Numbered from the stretch's first letter, positions 1 to 15,633 are shown. The stretch is DNA of 64,000 nucleotides from Vespa crabro (GCF_910589235.1 NC_060964.1:7829207-7893206), one strand, 5' to 3'. Program-made: numbers and translations. The notes: a model not told the origin generated them from the letters alone.

Positions 1-272
1 AAAAAAAAAAAAAAAGAAAAGAAAAAAGAAAAACATTAAAAACAATTAAAAAAGAAAAGAGAAGAAAAAAATATGAGTGAACAAAACGATATACTTTTTG
101 TCTGTTTTGTATACGAGTGCTTGTGTAATAGTTACGCTTGTGTGCGTATATGTAGATGAATGGACGTGTACGTGCATTTCAGGCAATGTCCTGTCCTATA
201 AGTATGTTACTATATATATACATATATAGTAACATATAAATAAATGTATATTACATGTATATATACATATAG

Positions 273-318
<46 letters not shown>

Positions 319-739
319 GTTGTTTAACACGCACACGTATTCTAACGAATGATATCAATGCTTGCGTATGTTGTTCTCTCTGTCAAATAAGGTAAGGATC
401 GAGTCCTCCTAATAATAAATGTTACTTAAATGATCAATAATTTAATTGAAAAGAATTCATGCTTATGAATCATCCGATTTACGGGAAAAAAGGATTAATT
501 TAGCTTTTTATGATTTTCTTGTTTTTTTTCTTTCCTCTTTTAATTTTTTTTTGTTTTTCTTTTTTGTTCAAATCAAATAAAAATTTTACTCAATGTATTT
601 TTAATGATCATAATATACACGTTGATCGATAGATAAACGTATAACAGATATTTGTTCCACTGAAGATACAGCGTTAATTCGAGAAAGATGAAAGATATTC
701 TTCTAAACGGAAACGAGAACATGGGAGGAGGGAGTGTGA

Positions 740-782
<43 letters not shown>

Positions 783-1361
783 ATGTGTGTGTGTATAACT
801 CGAAGATGAACGTGTCTATCTCTTTGGTCCAGGTCACGTAATGTTTGCTCTGATATCGATACTATTAGAGCAATGTAAGCGTAATAAGTAAACAGTGTGA
901 TAATTGGACAGTAATAATAAAAGAAAAACAATTATCGAAGGATTAAAATTTTTTTTCTTTTCTCTCTCTCTCTCTCTCTCTCTCTCGATTCTTTTTCTTT
1001 ATAACGACATGTGATCCTCGAACGACACATTTATTTTATTCTCCAAATCGATAAAGTAATATTCAGTGATTTTATATTATCATCTACGGACGATAGGTGT
1101 ATTCATTCTTCTTTCTAAGCGGATAACGAGACTTTTGTAAGGAGAATAATCGCGATAATAATAACTTTCAAAAGTCACCGTCATTGTCGTCTTTGTCGTC
1201 GTCGACGTCCTTGTGCGTCCTTGAAATTTGTTTCATTTTCCGAATGAAAATTTTAGAAACTAGCTCGAAGAAAACGGTACTCAAATGTAATAACACGAAT
1301 TGCCAGAAAATTTGTTGGAATTTTCTGAATTGTCGAAAGTTTTCGATTTATATGTGTGTCC

Positions 1362-1414
<53 letters not shown>

Positions 1415-2100
1415 GATGCATATACGTATATACATGGATATGAAAGAAATACACTGATAGTATATTTCGTACATTCATATTTCTAAGCTCGGTTTTCGTG
1501 CTTTAAGGAGAGCGCGAGTCATAACGCGAGTCGAGTTATAAATTGCATGACTGCTAGATAATGGCTCGTAAAGCGTGAAACGAGGGAAGTTACTTTCACG
1601 CGGATTGTGTCTCCGGCATGGCGGCGACTTTACGTTTCTCCTTTTGTTTTCTCATTTTTCAGACGTTCCCCTCCCCCTCCTTACTATTTCAGCTTACTCG
1701 TTTCCTTTGAGTTAGAAAAGGAAATGAAATAAATTCGTCGTTCATAAAAATCGTTTAACTTCCTTAACGTAACGGGTCTCGTCGCTTGAGAATTATGATA
1801 CCACGGGCAATCATAACCTTCTTATGAATATATTATAAATGAAATTATTATTATACTCTCCTGAGTCCTCTAAAGTGCATAGAAATCGATCCATTAATCG
1901 GCAACTAGTAAACTTTGATTTGACTTCGCGTACATGTCGTACATGATTATTCATATTACATTTCCATATAATTACGTTATAATTCGTATTGGTCCCATTT
2001 TGATAATTCGAATGATCCCAAAACGGAATGGATAATAAAGTATCATCGATGATTAAATATGTATATCTTTCTTATATTATTAGCAAAGATTAAAGAGATA
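1..2100. other. Non-coding, probable intron or upstream sequence of the receptor gene
   Basis: No gene is visible. The stretch holds an A-rich start (1–70), (TA)n at 278–315, (TC)n running into (GT)n at 740–793, (TC)n at 961–987, and (TA)n at 1365–1409. The remaining sequence is AT-rich and unique-looking. Open frames here are short and dominated by translated repeats. It is likely intronic because the first receptor exon downstream starts inside a codon, but the upstream exon was not found, so this is inference. Confidence 0.5.
203..236. repeat. Perfect inverted repeat, 15-bp arms
   Basis: The left arm TATGTTACTATATAT (203–217) is the exact reverse complement of the right arm (222–236), with a 4-base spacer. 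The TGTTAC part shows it is not only a TA microsatellite. It could form a hairpin in DNA or RNA. No function is assigned. Confidence 0.8.
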
Positions 2101-2172
2101 TGATTCTTTCATTTTTCAAAAAAAATGATTCCGCGTGAAAATACGCTTATAAGAAATAAAAAGAACGACAGA

Positions 2173-2217
<45 letters not shown>

Positions 2218-3426
2218 AATGAAAACCGAGGAAAGACTTTTTCGTGGAAATTTAAAGGCTCATGTAAATTCAAAGGTACGACGAAGTATAAACCGCTTTG
2301 CTGAATATTCGCACGTGAGGACCCACCTCCTCCTTCTCTTCTATTTCCTCCTACTCCCACTCTTCTTCCTTTACGATGCCGCCCTTAAATTTATTCGCCT
2401 GTAGAATTTTAAACTTTGCCAGTTAACCGAGCATAGTAAATATCGATGAGAAATTCCTACGTATCGCGTAAGATTTCAGAGAAATATTCTACGAGTGTGA
2501 GAGGGTGGGAGAATAGCCGGAATGCGGACCAATAGAAGAGTAGATATTTTTTGACGAGAAAATAATTTTACAAATCGAAGGCGACTCTCGAGGAAAATGA
2601 TTTGTCTTCTTTTTTTCTATTCTCTTTTTCTATTCTCTCTCTTTTTTCTTTTTTTCTTTTCTTTTTTTTGCTTTTTTTTTTTTTTTTTGTAAAGTTTTGC
2701 AATATCATCAATTAAACTTGTATACCCTGAAACAATTTCACGAACGAAAATTCCCATTTGGGAACGAGAAACGACTTTTTATCAATTCACGGTATACCTA
2801 CCTTGTAATTCGCGACAGTAGAAGAACTAAAAGGGATAGGACAGAAAGGGTAAAAACCAAGCGTACATTGGAGAGAGAAAAAAAGGAGAGCTTATTCGGC
2901 GCCACATTGCGAGTCAACAACGAGAAAGACCAATTGCCTTTTGTCGCTTGATCGCGAATTCCCTGAAGCTTTTATTTTTTATCGTATCATCAGTGAACCG
3001 TATCAGAGAACTTTCTACGCCGGTCGGTTCACTCGACAAACTTGTTTCACGACCATTTCTTTTATTTACCCCGTTCACGTTTATTTATTTCACGTTTGAT
3101 AAGCGTCGTTAACTTATGCATTATTATCCCTATCGGAATATATCCTAAAACTTATTCGTAAACCCTCCTATATATATATATTTCCTATACCTACTTGATT
3201 TCAAGGATACGAACGTCGAAATTATTATTAAAAAGCACTATTTAAGATCAATGTGATAAAAAGTGTAACGTAACGTGAGAGATAGAGACGTCAACGAGAT
3301 GTATATCTTAAGGACATTAACGAAAGGAAATACGAGGCGAATTGTGGATTAAAAGAATTAAAAAAAAGAAAAGGAGAAGAAAGGGGTGAAGTAAAAAATG
3401 AATTCGTTCCACCGACGAAGGAGAGT

Positions 3427-3468
<42 letters not shown>

Positions 3469-4127
3469 TGGATTTATCAAAGGCTAAAAAAGAATAATAC
3501 CGTGAATTATGACTTATGGAAATACATTGTGTAAAATTTAATGAATTATTAAAACGCGTTAGGAATTTTCATAATGTCGTTTTAATATACGACAGACAAG
3601 TTGTCAGATAGGGATGATTCTTCTTTATTGTTTTTTTATTTGTCTCCTTTTTTTTCTTTTTTTGGTTCTTCTTTTTTTTTTTTTTTTTTTTTGTTAAACA
3701 CGATAAAAAATGAGGGGAGAAAAATCCAAGGTAGGATATTAATTACAAAGCGCTACGTCTGTTCGGCCGAAAAAAAAAGAAAAGGGAAAAAGAAAATTAC
3801 TGTAAGTTCCTCCAAGCGATTTTTAATCCGCATCGAACTTCATCTTAGCTTGATGTTCTTCAGAGAGAATATCATTATTACCGAGGCCAAGCATTGTTTG
3901 TAGCTTATTCTACGATCGTCGAGCTTAATGAAGCTTTCTGAAATGATTCCTCTTTGCTCGGTCTTAAAACTAAAGTAATTAACGGGAAGTCCCGAACTCT
4001 GTTATTTCTTATTACAAAGCAACGTAATCAAAGCTAAGTTAATCACCGTTCTCGGATGAAAGCTTAAATGTCTCGTAATCTCGCGTTGAAAATGAAAAGT
4101 CATTTATTTTCTTTTGTGACTTAAAAA

Positions 4128-4170
<43 letters not shown>

Positions 4171-4607
4171 CCCCCTCTCTTTCTCTCTTTTCTGCTTTAA
4201 CGCACCGAAAAACGAATTAATATTAAATATTTTGAGGACGATCGATTCTTACGCCATATATATATATACATATATATGTACATGCATATAGTACAGAGAC
4301 AACAAACGTAGCCGCATGCAGTGACAGAGAAGGAGCATTAACGAGATCGCACAATGCATCGCTTTGAAGTTAGTCTTTACCACCCCCATCGTGGCTACTA
4401 AGCGGCAGTATGTGAGAATGTATGCGAATGCCGGCGTCATGCTCGGCTCACGATTCACAATGCTTTCTCTGCCCTCTGACTGAATCGGAACAAAGAGAAA
4501 GCGGAATCTGGATTTCGATTAACGTACCCGTAGTGAGAAAGTATTTACATGGGGTGTCTCTCCTGTGTAAGTAAAAGCGTACGCTGCATTGAATCAAGGA
4601 AACGATC

Positions 4608-4648
<41 letters not shown>

Positions 4649-5969
4649 CTATCTGCCTATCTGTCTATCTCTCTTTCCTGCATAGACCAACCATCTCTCT
4701 TTTTCTCTCTCTTTCTGTCTCTTACTCTCTATCTATCTGTGCTTTGAAGAATCTCTCTCTCTCTCTCTCTCTCTATCACTAGACCATCACTTGTATTAGT
4801 CTATCCAAGGACCACCACTCCAATGAGCGTTATCGGGAACGACCAAGGTGAATCCTTCGAATATCGAAGAAAGTGAAAGGACATTAGGATGCTTTCAGGC
4901 TCATTGAAGCAGGTCCTTTCGAATTGGCGACCGATGCCACGTCGATAATAAAATTAAAGGACTCGAGATCCCGACACGCCATTGGTTATTGGTTCCTCTT
5001 CTGCTAACTTTTGCCTTCTGTCGCTCTGCAGTCGTAAGAAGGAAAGAAAATAAAAAAAAGAGAAAAAAAAAAGAAAGAAAAGGGAAAGAAGAATATGAAT
5101 CTCTTATCTCGCGAAGTATGCTCGTACTAAGTGTCACTCTTAGCTCCATCGTTTGATCGTTATTTGTCATTAAGTCGAGGTCATGTAAAAAAAATAAAAA
5201 AATAAAAAAAAGAAGAGTAAAACGAACGCATCCAATGGAGATTGTAAGTGCGAGCCAAGTAACATTACATTAATATCATTTTTCGCATGAGATAATTATT
5301 CTCATGAGAGTGTCATTCATTATATATACGTAAATGTCTCAACGTTATTTGAAATACGAACGCGCCTTCTCAACTTAAAATCTAATTTAATTATTGCTTC
5401 ACAACATCAAACTCCACGAATGCGATCGTTTCTACGAGGAGAAGAGAAAAATCAGATAAAAAAAATTCGAAATTATATATACAAAGGAAGATGGCGTACA
5501 TCCGCCGTTGGAATCTGACATCGCTATATCGCTCTATCGTTCATTTCACAACCTAATCTATCTTGTAGTATTATATCTATCTCTATCGCTCTTCAGTTTT
5601 CACGGCAATCATCTCAAATATTTCGTCTAACGATATTTCGAAAGCATCGCACCAATACAGACGAACGCATTAATCTCAAGAGATCGGCGCATTGCACGAT
5701 TGTGCGGACACTCTTCTGCTCTCTCTCTCTCTCTCTTACTATTGCTTTCTTCTATCTATTTATCTATCTCTATATCTTTTCGCTCTCTCGATCGATGTGT
5801 CGTAAATCACTATCCGCCTCTTTTTTTTTTTCTTTAAAGCCTAATTATCGAAAGATCGATATCCTTCTTCTTCTTCTACTTCTTCACTTATCGTTGATTC
5901 GACGAAGTAAAAAGTTGGTTGGCGCATCGTACACACGTGCTACGTAGAACAATTATTTCTCTCTCTCTA

Positions 5970-6001
<32 letters not shown>

Positions 6002-6410
6002 GCTCTCATTCTGTTTCTGCCTCTCTTTCTGTTTCTATCTCTCTTTTTTGCTCTCTCATTCTAACGTCCTATCTATCTGTCACTCTATCTATCTATCTAT
6101 CTATCCATCTATCCATCTATCTGTCTATCTATCTATCTATCTATCTATCTATTTCGACTGCTACGCTGATTGAAAGTTACCGTCGTAACAGGATACGTAG
6201 TTACTCTGTCGTGCATGTGGAAGCACCACAAATTCTTCTGATACAAAATATACACAGATGCATAACGAAGCGTCCAATCGCTTTCTCTACCACCGCTGAT
6301 ATTCCAATTCTATCGTCCACCATTTCCTATAACTGCCAACACAAGTCACATACAATTCCTTCTTATTCCCTCTTTATTTATCTTTCTTTTCCTTCCTTCG
6401 TCCTCATCCA

Positions 6411-6472
<62 letters not shown>

Positions 6473-8080
6473 GGCTCTTCTTTCTCTCTTTTCCTAACAC
6501 TCTCCAAACCGATTATTCTAAACTAGTCTAACTCTCATGGCTTCTTATCTCCTTTTAAAGTGGCACCGCTGAACGTGCTGATTGTAGACGTTTATTAGAA
6601 ACTACTTTAATCCAACTGATAAAAGGAAAAACTTTTTTTTGGATTAATTCGATCGAACCCAATATTAATTAAAATACTCGATTTAAAATTACTTCTTCTT
6701 CTCGTGGAAACTCTAATTCGCGAGAATTAACGAGAAATAAACTCTTTCATTTAACTTTCGCGAGACAAATCACAGGACTGGCGGGAGAAACGACGTCGAT
6801 CTAATCGCGGGTTAGAGGCATTCGAATCAATTTGCCGATTTTGATGGAAACGGCAGAACCACGTAACGCGGATCGATGCCGTCGCGTCATACGAACGAGA
6901 CTATGCCAACGAACGTTTCAATTATACACGCGGCCGCGTGACTCCATTCGCAGAGTTTCACGCATTATGCCCTCGAAATTGTCATGCCATGCCATAATGT
7001 TCTCATTTTTTGACGGTAGAACGACGTTCAATGGAATTAATGTATTAGAATGTTACGTCTGACTTATTATTACACGACGAAATTATTACAGAATTGGACG
7101 AAGAATATCGAGTAATAATAATTTTATATACGCCTATAAAGTTTTTATCATTATCATGTATTATTATCAAATAAAATAGATATCTACTTATCTATCTATC
7201 TATCTATCTATCTATTTATCTTCATATTTGCGTGAGAACGTGTGTAAAAAAAGAATCAAATCCGAAGTAACATGTAAAACGGGAATGGTTTCATGTAACG
7301 TTTCAACATTCGACGCGAAATATTCCCAAATGGGAGAAACGAACGAGCATTCTCCTCTCCTTCGTGTGCAATAAACTGCGCCTGAAATGTAACCTGTGAT
7401 AACGTTCTTGTGTTCCCTAAATCGTAAATTCGAAAGGTTCTTTTTTTTTTTTTTTCTTTTTTTTCCTCCTTTTTCTTTATCTTGTTTTTTTCTCTTTCTT
7501 CTTCTTCTTCTTCTTCTTCCCTTAAGATAAAAGGGACGAGCTCGTTCTCAGTCCTTTTGCACATATAATAATCGCAAGAAATACAGTAATAAGTATATAA
7601 TACTTTCTCTCGTATTTTCGTGAAGAAACTTCGAAAAGCAGATAATAAGTATCTAGAAACGAAAGCCGAGTTTATCTTCGTCCTCCATCGTTTGCCTATC
7701 TAATGCATTTTCACATCTTAGTCCGAACTTTATATTCGTTATTCCGTACATTTTAAAGTTCTTTACGAGAGGAGATTGGAGCTACACGAAAAGTTTCATC
7801 TTAGTGTTTCTTTCTTTTTCTTTTTTTCTTTTTTTTTTTATTTTATTTCTCTCTCTCTCTCCCTTTATTTTTCTTTTTCTCTTTATCCCTCTATATTTTT
7901 TTTTCCCTTCTTTGTAGTACGATAAAACGTAGGACGAGGTATAAATAATACAATCTATCGGGGCTCTCGAATGTTCCTTCCTTTCAGAATTTCAGTTTGT
8001 TCATTTCTTCTCCTTTTCTTTTCTTTCCTTTTCTTTTCTTTTTTCTCTTCATTTCTTTTCCTTTTGCAATCCGTGGCCAC
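2101..8080. other. Non-coding, microsatellite-rich, probable intron
   Basis: Main repeats: (AG)n 2178–2212, poly-T 2671–2688, (GA)n 3430–3463, (TC)n 4131–4165, 4613–4642 and 4751–4775, (TC)n 5717–5737 and 5958–6002, (TCTA)n 6084–6152, a long (TC)n 6411–6469, (TATC)n 7187–7214, and (TTC)n 7496–7519. Between them is AT-rich sequence without codon-like bias. The block 6780–7020 is poor in simple repeats and relatively GC-rich. It contains an open frame of 76 codons that resembles no family I know and is not called as a gene. Confidence 0.6.
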
Positions 8081-8083
8081 CAG

Positions 8084-8123
8084 CAGCAACGGCAACGGCA
8101 ACGGCAACGGCAACAATAACGGC
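8084..8123 (+). other. (AACGGC)n hexanucleotide repeat with splice-like borders
   Basis: About four copies of the hexamer AACGGC lie at 8088–8115. The block is preceded by a long pyrimidine tract and CAG (ending 8083) and followed by GTAAGA (8124–8129), so it looks like a 40-base mini-exon. Read as codons it would give Gln/Arg or Asn/Gly repeats depending on frame. No homology supports it. It is recorded as a repeat with a low chance of being an exon. Confidence 0.25.
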
Positions 8124-8129
8124 GTAAGA

Positions 8130-8449
8130 GAACCGCAAAGGCCAGTCTAGAATTCTTTGAATGATTTACTTACTTATTTAAGTCTTTCCTCGGCATGTAC
8201 TAGAGCCGTGCCGAGCTGAGGCAAGTCGAATAGATGTACATCTATCTACTTGTCTTTACGTAGATTCTGCATAGACTTCTACGGAAGAAACGCGTAAAAC
8301 TCTTGAAAACGAGAGAACCTTCCTAAAGTATTCGACTGCAGACCACATCGTCTGACTCGTTGGCATCTTTCTCTCTTTCTCTGTTATTTTACTATATCTA
8401 TCTAACCTAGTCTTCTTTCCTTAGACTTCAATGGAGATCACTATTCAAG

Positions 8450-8513
<64 letters not shown>

Positions 8514-8945
8514 TTCTCTCTTTCTCTTTTTTGCAGTTACTCCACCTATAGACTTTCGTACAATTTTGACGAACGTCAAGCGTAGGAACGTTTGCCACTT
8601 TGTTCTATGTTTTATGCTAAGCTAAAGTCGGCACCCTATGTATTTCTTATTCTTCTCTCTCTTTATATTTTTTCCTCGCCCCATTGCTCTCACGTTGCTC
8701 TCTTTTTCGAGAGAAAAAGAAAAAGAAAAAACGAAGGAAAAAAATAAACGTAAAACGAAGAAAGCTCCTGGTCGCAGTTTTCGACGTAACGAACGAACCC
8801 TGGCGAAAATCTTTTTCTAGATTTTATGCTCGCCTTCTGCCTACAACGAGTATTTGCTCGTGTCTCTCTCTCTCTCTCTATCTCTCTTTATCTCTCTATT
8901 TCTCTATTTTTCTGTTTCTTTCTTTCTTTCTCTCTTTTTCTCTCT

Positions 8946-8991
<46 letters not shown>

Positions 8992-10078
8992 TTCTCTTTC
9001 TCTCTTTTCCACAATATCAAAAGCGAATTCACTCGTCGCCTGAAATGCGATCGTTTATTTGTTCCACGGCAGTGACGAAAAAGAAAGATCTATCCCGTAA
9101 TCCCCATTGGTTATTCGGGAGCGCTTAACGATCGAAGCGTAATTCGTCCTACGGATTTGTTCAAAGTCGCGTTGAAAATGTACCCGCGTTAAGTCTCATG
9201 GAAATTATCTATCGGTCCTATTCAATTCAATCGAAACGAATTTCGAATTAATGCGAACGAAAACGTTTGTTGTATCAAACATGTTATTGTTACATTTAAT
9301 AACAACATTTCAATGATAATATTCAATTAATTTTGATAGAAATTCTGATCGAGAAGTTGCGTCGTGTAACGATTATGCTCTCGAGTAAAGGCTATGAACA
9401 TTATTGGAAAGTATGTAATTATGAATATTTTTTAGAGTTCAAAAAAAAAGAAAAGAAAGGGAGAAGTAAAAAGGAAGAAAGAAGGAGAACGGGATAAAGG
9501 GAACAAATTCGAAAGGAAAGACAAAATGTAATGATGAATAAATAAAAAGGAAAAAAGGAAAAAGAAAAGAAAAAAATAGAGAAGAAAAAAAAGAAAAAAT
9601 GTCTACGAGTCTACCAGGTTCGTGTGCTTAAGTTAAAGGGTAATTAAAAAGGGAGTAAGACGCGAGGCTTTGCTAAGCGTAAATAGGTACTCGCGCGTTT
9701 TCGCACGAAAAATGAAGCAAAGGAGAAATTAAAGAAGACGAGGGAACGCGATGAATCTCAGTGGTAGTTAAAGAAAGCGAGTAAAAGAGAGTAGAGGGAA
9801 TGCTCGTTGTGAGAAATCGAGGGAAAATATTCTTCCGTACGTGACGGTGTAACGTACCATGGTTATTCGTGGTAATCAGGGAGACAGTGTAAAATAAACG
9901 AAGGCCATCGACCTGAACGAATGTCCTTTGGAAAAAAAGAAAGATAGATATAAAAATATGGAGAGGGAGAGAGAGAGAGAGAGAGAGGGAAAAAGAAAGA
10001 GAATGAATCTCGTTTCTTAAGAAAATAAAAGAAAGAGAAAAGAAATGAAACAAAGATCGAAGACAAAGAGAAAGCTTT

Positions 10079-10126
<48 letters not shown>

Positions 10127-10899
10127 TCTCCCTCTCTCAATCTCTTTCTCTTTCTGGATCGTTTTAATGAAATACTTCCTTCGACGAATGATGATAGTTC
10201 GCTTTAATGAGCTAGCGTCAGGTCAAAATTTTCACTTCTCTAGTAGAAAATTTATCTTTCGTTTTGTCGGACCAAACGTGGCCAAAAGCACGGACGAAAA
10301 ATAATTTGGGAAATTGTCAAGGATCCTCTGCTTGTCTGACAGATAGTAGTAGAGACGGTAGCTAATTTAAGTAGTAAAAAGATACGGTCAACCGTAGACC
10401 AAACTCCAGGCCAGAGAATACCTATGTTTATATACGTACGTAATAAAAAATATGTATCGGAAACAATATAAAATATACAAAAAAAAAAAATTGATTAATT
10501 TACACGTTGTTACAAATTTTATAAAAAGAAATTTTGAAAATTGTCCCTTCCCAAAGAGGGAAAGAGAAATGGATAAGGAAATATCATTGTCAAATTAACA
10601 AGTACGATGTCGATTTCTCCTTTAACTTAGCTATTTTACTTTTGTCGTTTGTTCAAGAGAAGAAAAAAATAGAGGAAAAGAAAGAAAGAGAGAGAGAGAG
10701 AGAGAGAAAGAGATTTAATGACATCTCATTCGGTGATTTTAATTCGTAATTAAACGGCCATTTGAAACTCATCGGGTAACGTGTGAGCTACGTTATTACA
10801 TTCCTCGTTTTCCAGAACGGGCTTCGATCGACATTTTTTTTCTTTTCTCATGCAACGATTTTGTCATCGCAAAATACGAGATCAGCCAAAATCCACGAT

Positions 10900-10936
<37 letters not shown>

Positions 10937-12312
10937 CCTCGACCATTCCAAAACCATATATATCAGTGTACGTGGGTACTCTGTCGAATCGTACGTGATC
11001 GTTACGCGAGTATCATTCGTCAAAGTATGGTCGTATTTCGAACTGAAATCTCATCCTCTATCTCCCTCTCTCTCTCTCTTTGTATCCTATTTCTATGGGA
11101 AAAATGGAAAGGAAAAAGAAACAACCGAAAGCACAGCTGTCGAACGCAAATCGAACGAAAGCGATTTCGCGTGTAGGTATATCCGGGAGTTGCACATCGC
11201 GAGGATGTAATCGATGTACGAGTACGTCTCGTATCGTACCTCGTCCTTACAAATCGTGGAGCTTTCGATTCGTTACACGACGCATTTTACTTGATCTTTC
11301 TTCTTTCATTTCTTTTTTCTTTCTTTCTTTCTTTCTTTTTTTTCTTTTTCCTATTTATCGCGTTAACGCGATACTTTCGTGAATTGACAACGAAATAAAG
11401 AATAAGGTCCTTTGATAAATCATTCACGATTATTTATCTTAATTAATTGTTATATACAACATGCAAATTGATCGAACTATAAAACTATGAGCAAAAGATA
11501 TCGAATATATATTGTACATACATGGAAATATCTGGAAGACTGTTTTAAACGTATAGTACGTAAACAGATACACATACACATAAACCAACGACGTTCTTCG
11601 GTAATAATTCTCGATAGGCGCACCCTAATTGCTCGTTAAGGATGCATAGTCCGTTCGTCACAAGATGAGTAATTATTGTCGGCGCTTCAACGTAATTACC
11701 ATCCCTTTCCCTCATCCCACTAATTTCTACGGTATAATCACTTTCCACGTAATTCCGCGCGCCCCTAACGCGAGAGTGCGGAGAATGAAAAAGAAAAAAA
11801 AAAAAAAAAGAAAAAAGAGAAAAGAAAAAAAAAGAAAAAAGAAGGAAAAAAGAACATTTCCGAATTAAAAAAAAAAAAAAAAAAAAGAAGAAAAACAAAG
11901 AAAAAATATGTATACATAAATATATAATTAAAAGAAATTTTAACGTTTCGTGAATGCATTTGATAAAGAACGAGCGATTCAATGGCCTTCAAAGTCGTAA
12001 AATTTTATCGATTTAATGACGACTCGAATTATGGTTGATATTATTTTTTATGACCACGTACGCGTAATAATATCTATAGTTGCAGTGAAAAGATTCAACG
12101 TAATGGTACAATGAAAGTGAATATGCTGAATCGACTTTTTCATTGGATCGTTTCTACTCCCGTATATACGTACACGCAAAGATACTTATCTTAACGAGAC
12201 ATAGCGGTTTTCAAAACGTTACGTTAAAGTTCAAGGGAATTTAACATATATAATATCGTAAAAACGCAAAATCGTTGTAGAGAGAGATACTGTATAATCT
12301 ACGTATATACAT

Positions 12313-12362
<50 letters not shown>

Positions 12363-13432
12363 CTTTTTTGTTACGCGGAAGATATGGAAAAAGAAAAAAT
12401 TACGAACACAATGATCGGTGATGTTTACTTCAAGGAAATGTAACGAGGGAAAAATCAAAGAACGCGAAGTCGACGTACTGAAATTGTTTGTTGGTCCTTG
12501 CGTCTATGTATGTATATATGTATATATGTATACGTGCGTGAATGTGTACGTACGTGTATGTAAATCGCATACTTAACACAATATAATTTCTTGAATTCAT
12601 GAAAAATTTCTTAAGAAATAAATATAAAGTATTTCGAATGAAATCGCGAGAAAAATTTCTCTGTCGTTTTCTCGATCCTATCGTTGTTCGATCTCGACTA
12701 ACTAGATTCGTTTCTATAAAAATCAACCTGATATTTCAAAAAAAAAAAAAAAAAAAGAAAAAAAAACAAAGGGTCTAAATTTTTTTCGTCCACAATAATA
12801 TATTTCACGAATAAATACTAATGGCAATAATTCTCGTCTAGACGATAATCGTAATGGTCTCTTGGCCATACGATAAAAGTCCCTTCCTCGTGGCACGTTT
12901 AGATACTCTTAAATGCTTGGCGAACACTTTGAATTGACGTCAACGCAATTAACGAACGGACGTAGCTTTTGTTCGTTCGTAAGGACGATTAACCGTATAA
13001 GCCGTGAGAGGAGATGCAACTTTGAAAATTTATCTCAAACGAGAAGAAAACACAAAGGGACTAGCTTTAGCGAAAAGGACTATGAAAAGGATAGGGGATG
13101 GGGACGGGGAGGAGCGAGGATGGTTGGGAGGGTTGAGGGGAAAGGATCTTTCAACCGGTAGGAGAACGAATGGATAATCGATGCATACGCTTAGTTATGT
13201 ATTCATACAACGTATGCATATATTATTCGAGATAAATAGAAATATCGAGAACAACGTTCTATTCCTAGAATGTTGAATCCGCATTAATATACATACATAG
13301 GTACATACCTATATACATAGTCGATGCATATAATGTTTCATCGAAATCAATGATCTTTTCGTTTTTTTTCGATCTTTGAACTATTTAACAAAACAATTTT
13401 ATTGCGACATATTATCATTTAATACCAAAAAG

Positions 13433-13483
<51 letters not shown>

Positions 13484-13563
13484 AAAATTGGGATACGATT
13501 TATATCCTGGAAAATATTGCGAGAACACTATTCTCCAAAATATATATATATATACACTTATAT

Positions 13564-13619
<56 letters not shown>

Positions 13620-13935
13620 GGATATATATCGAAGTGTAAAACTTTGAACTTCTTTCTATTTGTCGTCACATCGAATCTCGCTTCACAACGAATATCTTAA
13701 TGCGGTGTTTTCATACTAGTCAGCTTAATGGAAGCTCCGTCTATCATCTATCGTAGGAAGGAAAAGTTGCGCGTCGATCGTGTGGGAAGTTAAAATCGCG
13801 AATACCGGAATTTAGCTGCGATACGCGAAACACGTAATATCGCGACATCGATACTACCATTTGCAACGAGAAAAATCTTCTTGCACGCTAGACGTTTGTA
13901 TAGTCTGTACTATACATACATATATACATACCTTA

Positions 13936-13980
<45 letters not shown>

Positions 13981-14786
13981 TATATATAAATATATATATA
14001 CATATAATCTTTTGCATGGCACGATACTTACTGTAAGCTTACTGACTTTATCTATGAGCATGCAATATACATACACCCATGTATGTGTAAAACCTACAGG
14101 CATGGTAATCGTGCTTCTAACGCTGAACGAATTTAGCGAGGGAAGAAGCATCACGACGTTAAGTGCATGTCGCATTAAGATCCTAGCGATAGCTTGTGTG
14201 TCGTGATTAAGTCCGATGAAATTTATGAACGAGCCTGAGACCCTTGCCGAGCGTAAAACCGGTACGAACCACCCCAAATCCCTTTTACCCAATTTTATTT
14301 TGTCCAACTCCGGGACGCATTACTTCCTTTTTTTTTCTCCCTTTCTCACTGTTAAGTACGTATCCTCTTCTATACGTTATGGTCCATTTAATCGTTTAAA
14401 AGGAAACAAAAAAAAAAAGAAAAAGAAAAAAAAAGAGGGAGGAGGAAAGAAATCAAGCGCATAAAAGTTATCAACCCCGGCGCAAACATTTTACCGAATC
14501 TCGTACCGTTTTTTCGTTCTCGGTTGGCTTTTATCGTCGCCACCTATTTTTCCTTTAATGATCTCGCATGTGATTTAGAAAACAGTACAAAAAAGGAAAA
14601 AAAAAAGAAAATGAGAAAGGATAGAAAAAGAAAAAAAAAAAGTAAAGTATAATAATTCGCTCATCGCTGTCTAATGTCTTCGTTGTTGTTAATTACTCGT
14701 CTCTCTGTGTTAACGCCATTTATTTGACACGCACTCGCTGTAACGCACAAGTAAGTACGAAGCTTTCTCTCTATCTTTCCTCCTCT

Positions 14787-14830
<44 letters not shown>

Positions 14831-14831
14831 A

Positions 14832-14870
<39 letters not shown>

Positions 14871-15069
14871 ATACATATATATATATATTTTAATATCAAT
14901 CGTTCGATTAGCGCAAATCTATTCTCTGCTCTCACCACCGCTATCGTCACTTTATTTAGCTATAAATCGACGCTAAACACGCTCGACATTTACTGTCATT
15001 TCTCCTCCTTTCGCTCTTCGGCTATATAATTATCTATATATATATATCTTTCTTTCTCTTTCTCTCTCA

Positions 15070-15105
<36 letters not shown>

Positions 15106-15447
15106 TTCTCTCTTTTATAATACTGTTTTCTTTGTTTCGCACCTTCTACGGGTTTTCTACCTTTCGCGAGGAATCATTTTCCATAATGCGAGATCAGACT
15201 TTTCGAAGCGTGCGCTCTGTGTGTATGTGTGTCTGTGTACATGTATCTATACACACACATATATATATATATAAATATATATATAAGTGTGCACACACTC
15301 ATGCACACAAAAACATATACATACGATACATGATATAAACGAGTGTCTGCGTAGATGAGTGAACATGAGATGTGTGATTCGTTAATTTGGAGGAGAATTT
15401 CAGGAAATATTATAAATTGTTAAAGAGCGGTACTTCATTTATCCGTT

Positions 15448-15480
<33 letters not shown>

Positions 15481-15581
15481 ATCTCTCTATCTCTATCTCT
15501 CTTTTTTCTTTCTTTCTATCTGTCTCTCTCACTTTCTCTCTATTTCTCTCTTTCCATCTCTTTTCTTCTATATATCTATAC

Positions 15582-15633
<52 letters not shown>

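Noticed and set aside
4549..4572. ATG followed by MGCLSC and a GTAAGT donor, resembling a lipid-modified N-terminal exon
   Set aside because: Only 18 coding bases, poor start context (T at -3), and no promoter or downstream exon. It is likely chance.
6832..7062. 76-codon frame of mixed composition
   Set aside because: The start is not an ATG, no domain is seen, and there is no splice or promoter support. It may be a conserved non-coding block instead.
8431..8625. Ile/Tyr-rich frames over (TA)n tracts, here and at about 15 other sites
   Set aside because: They are microsatellite translations and the frame ends soon after the repeat.
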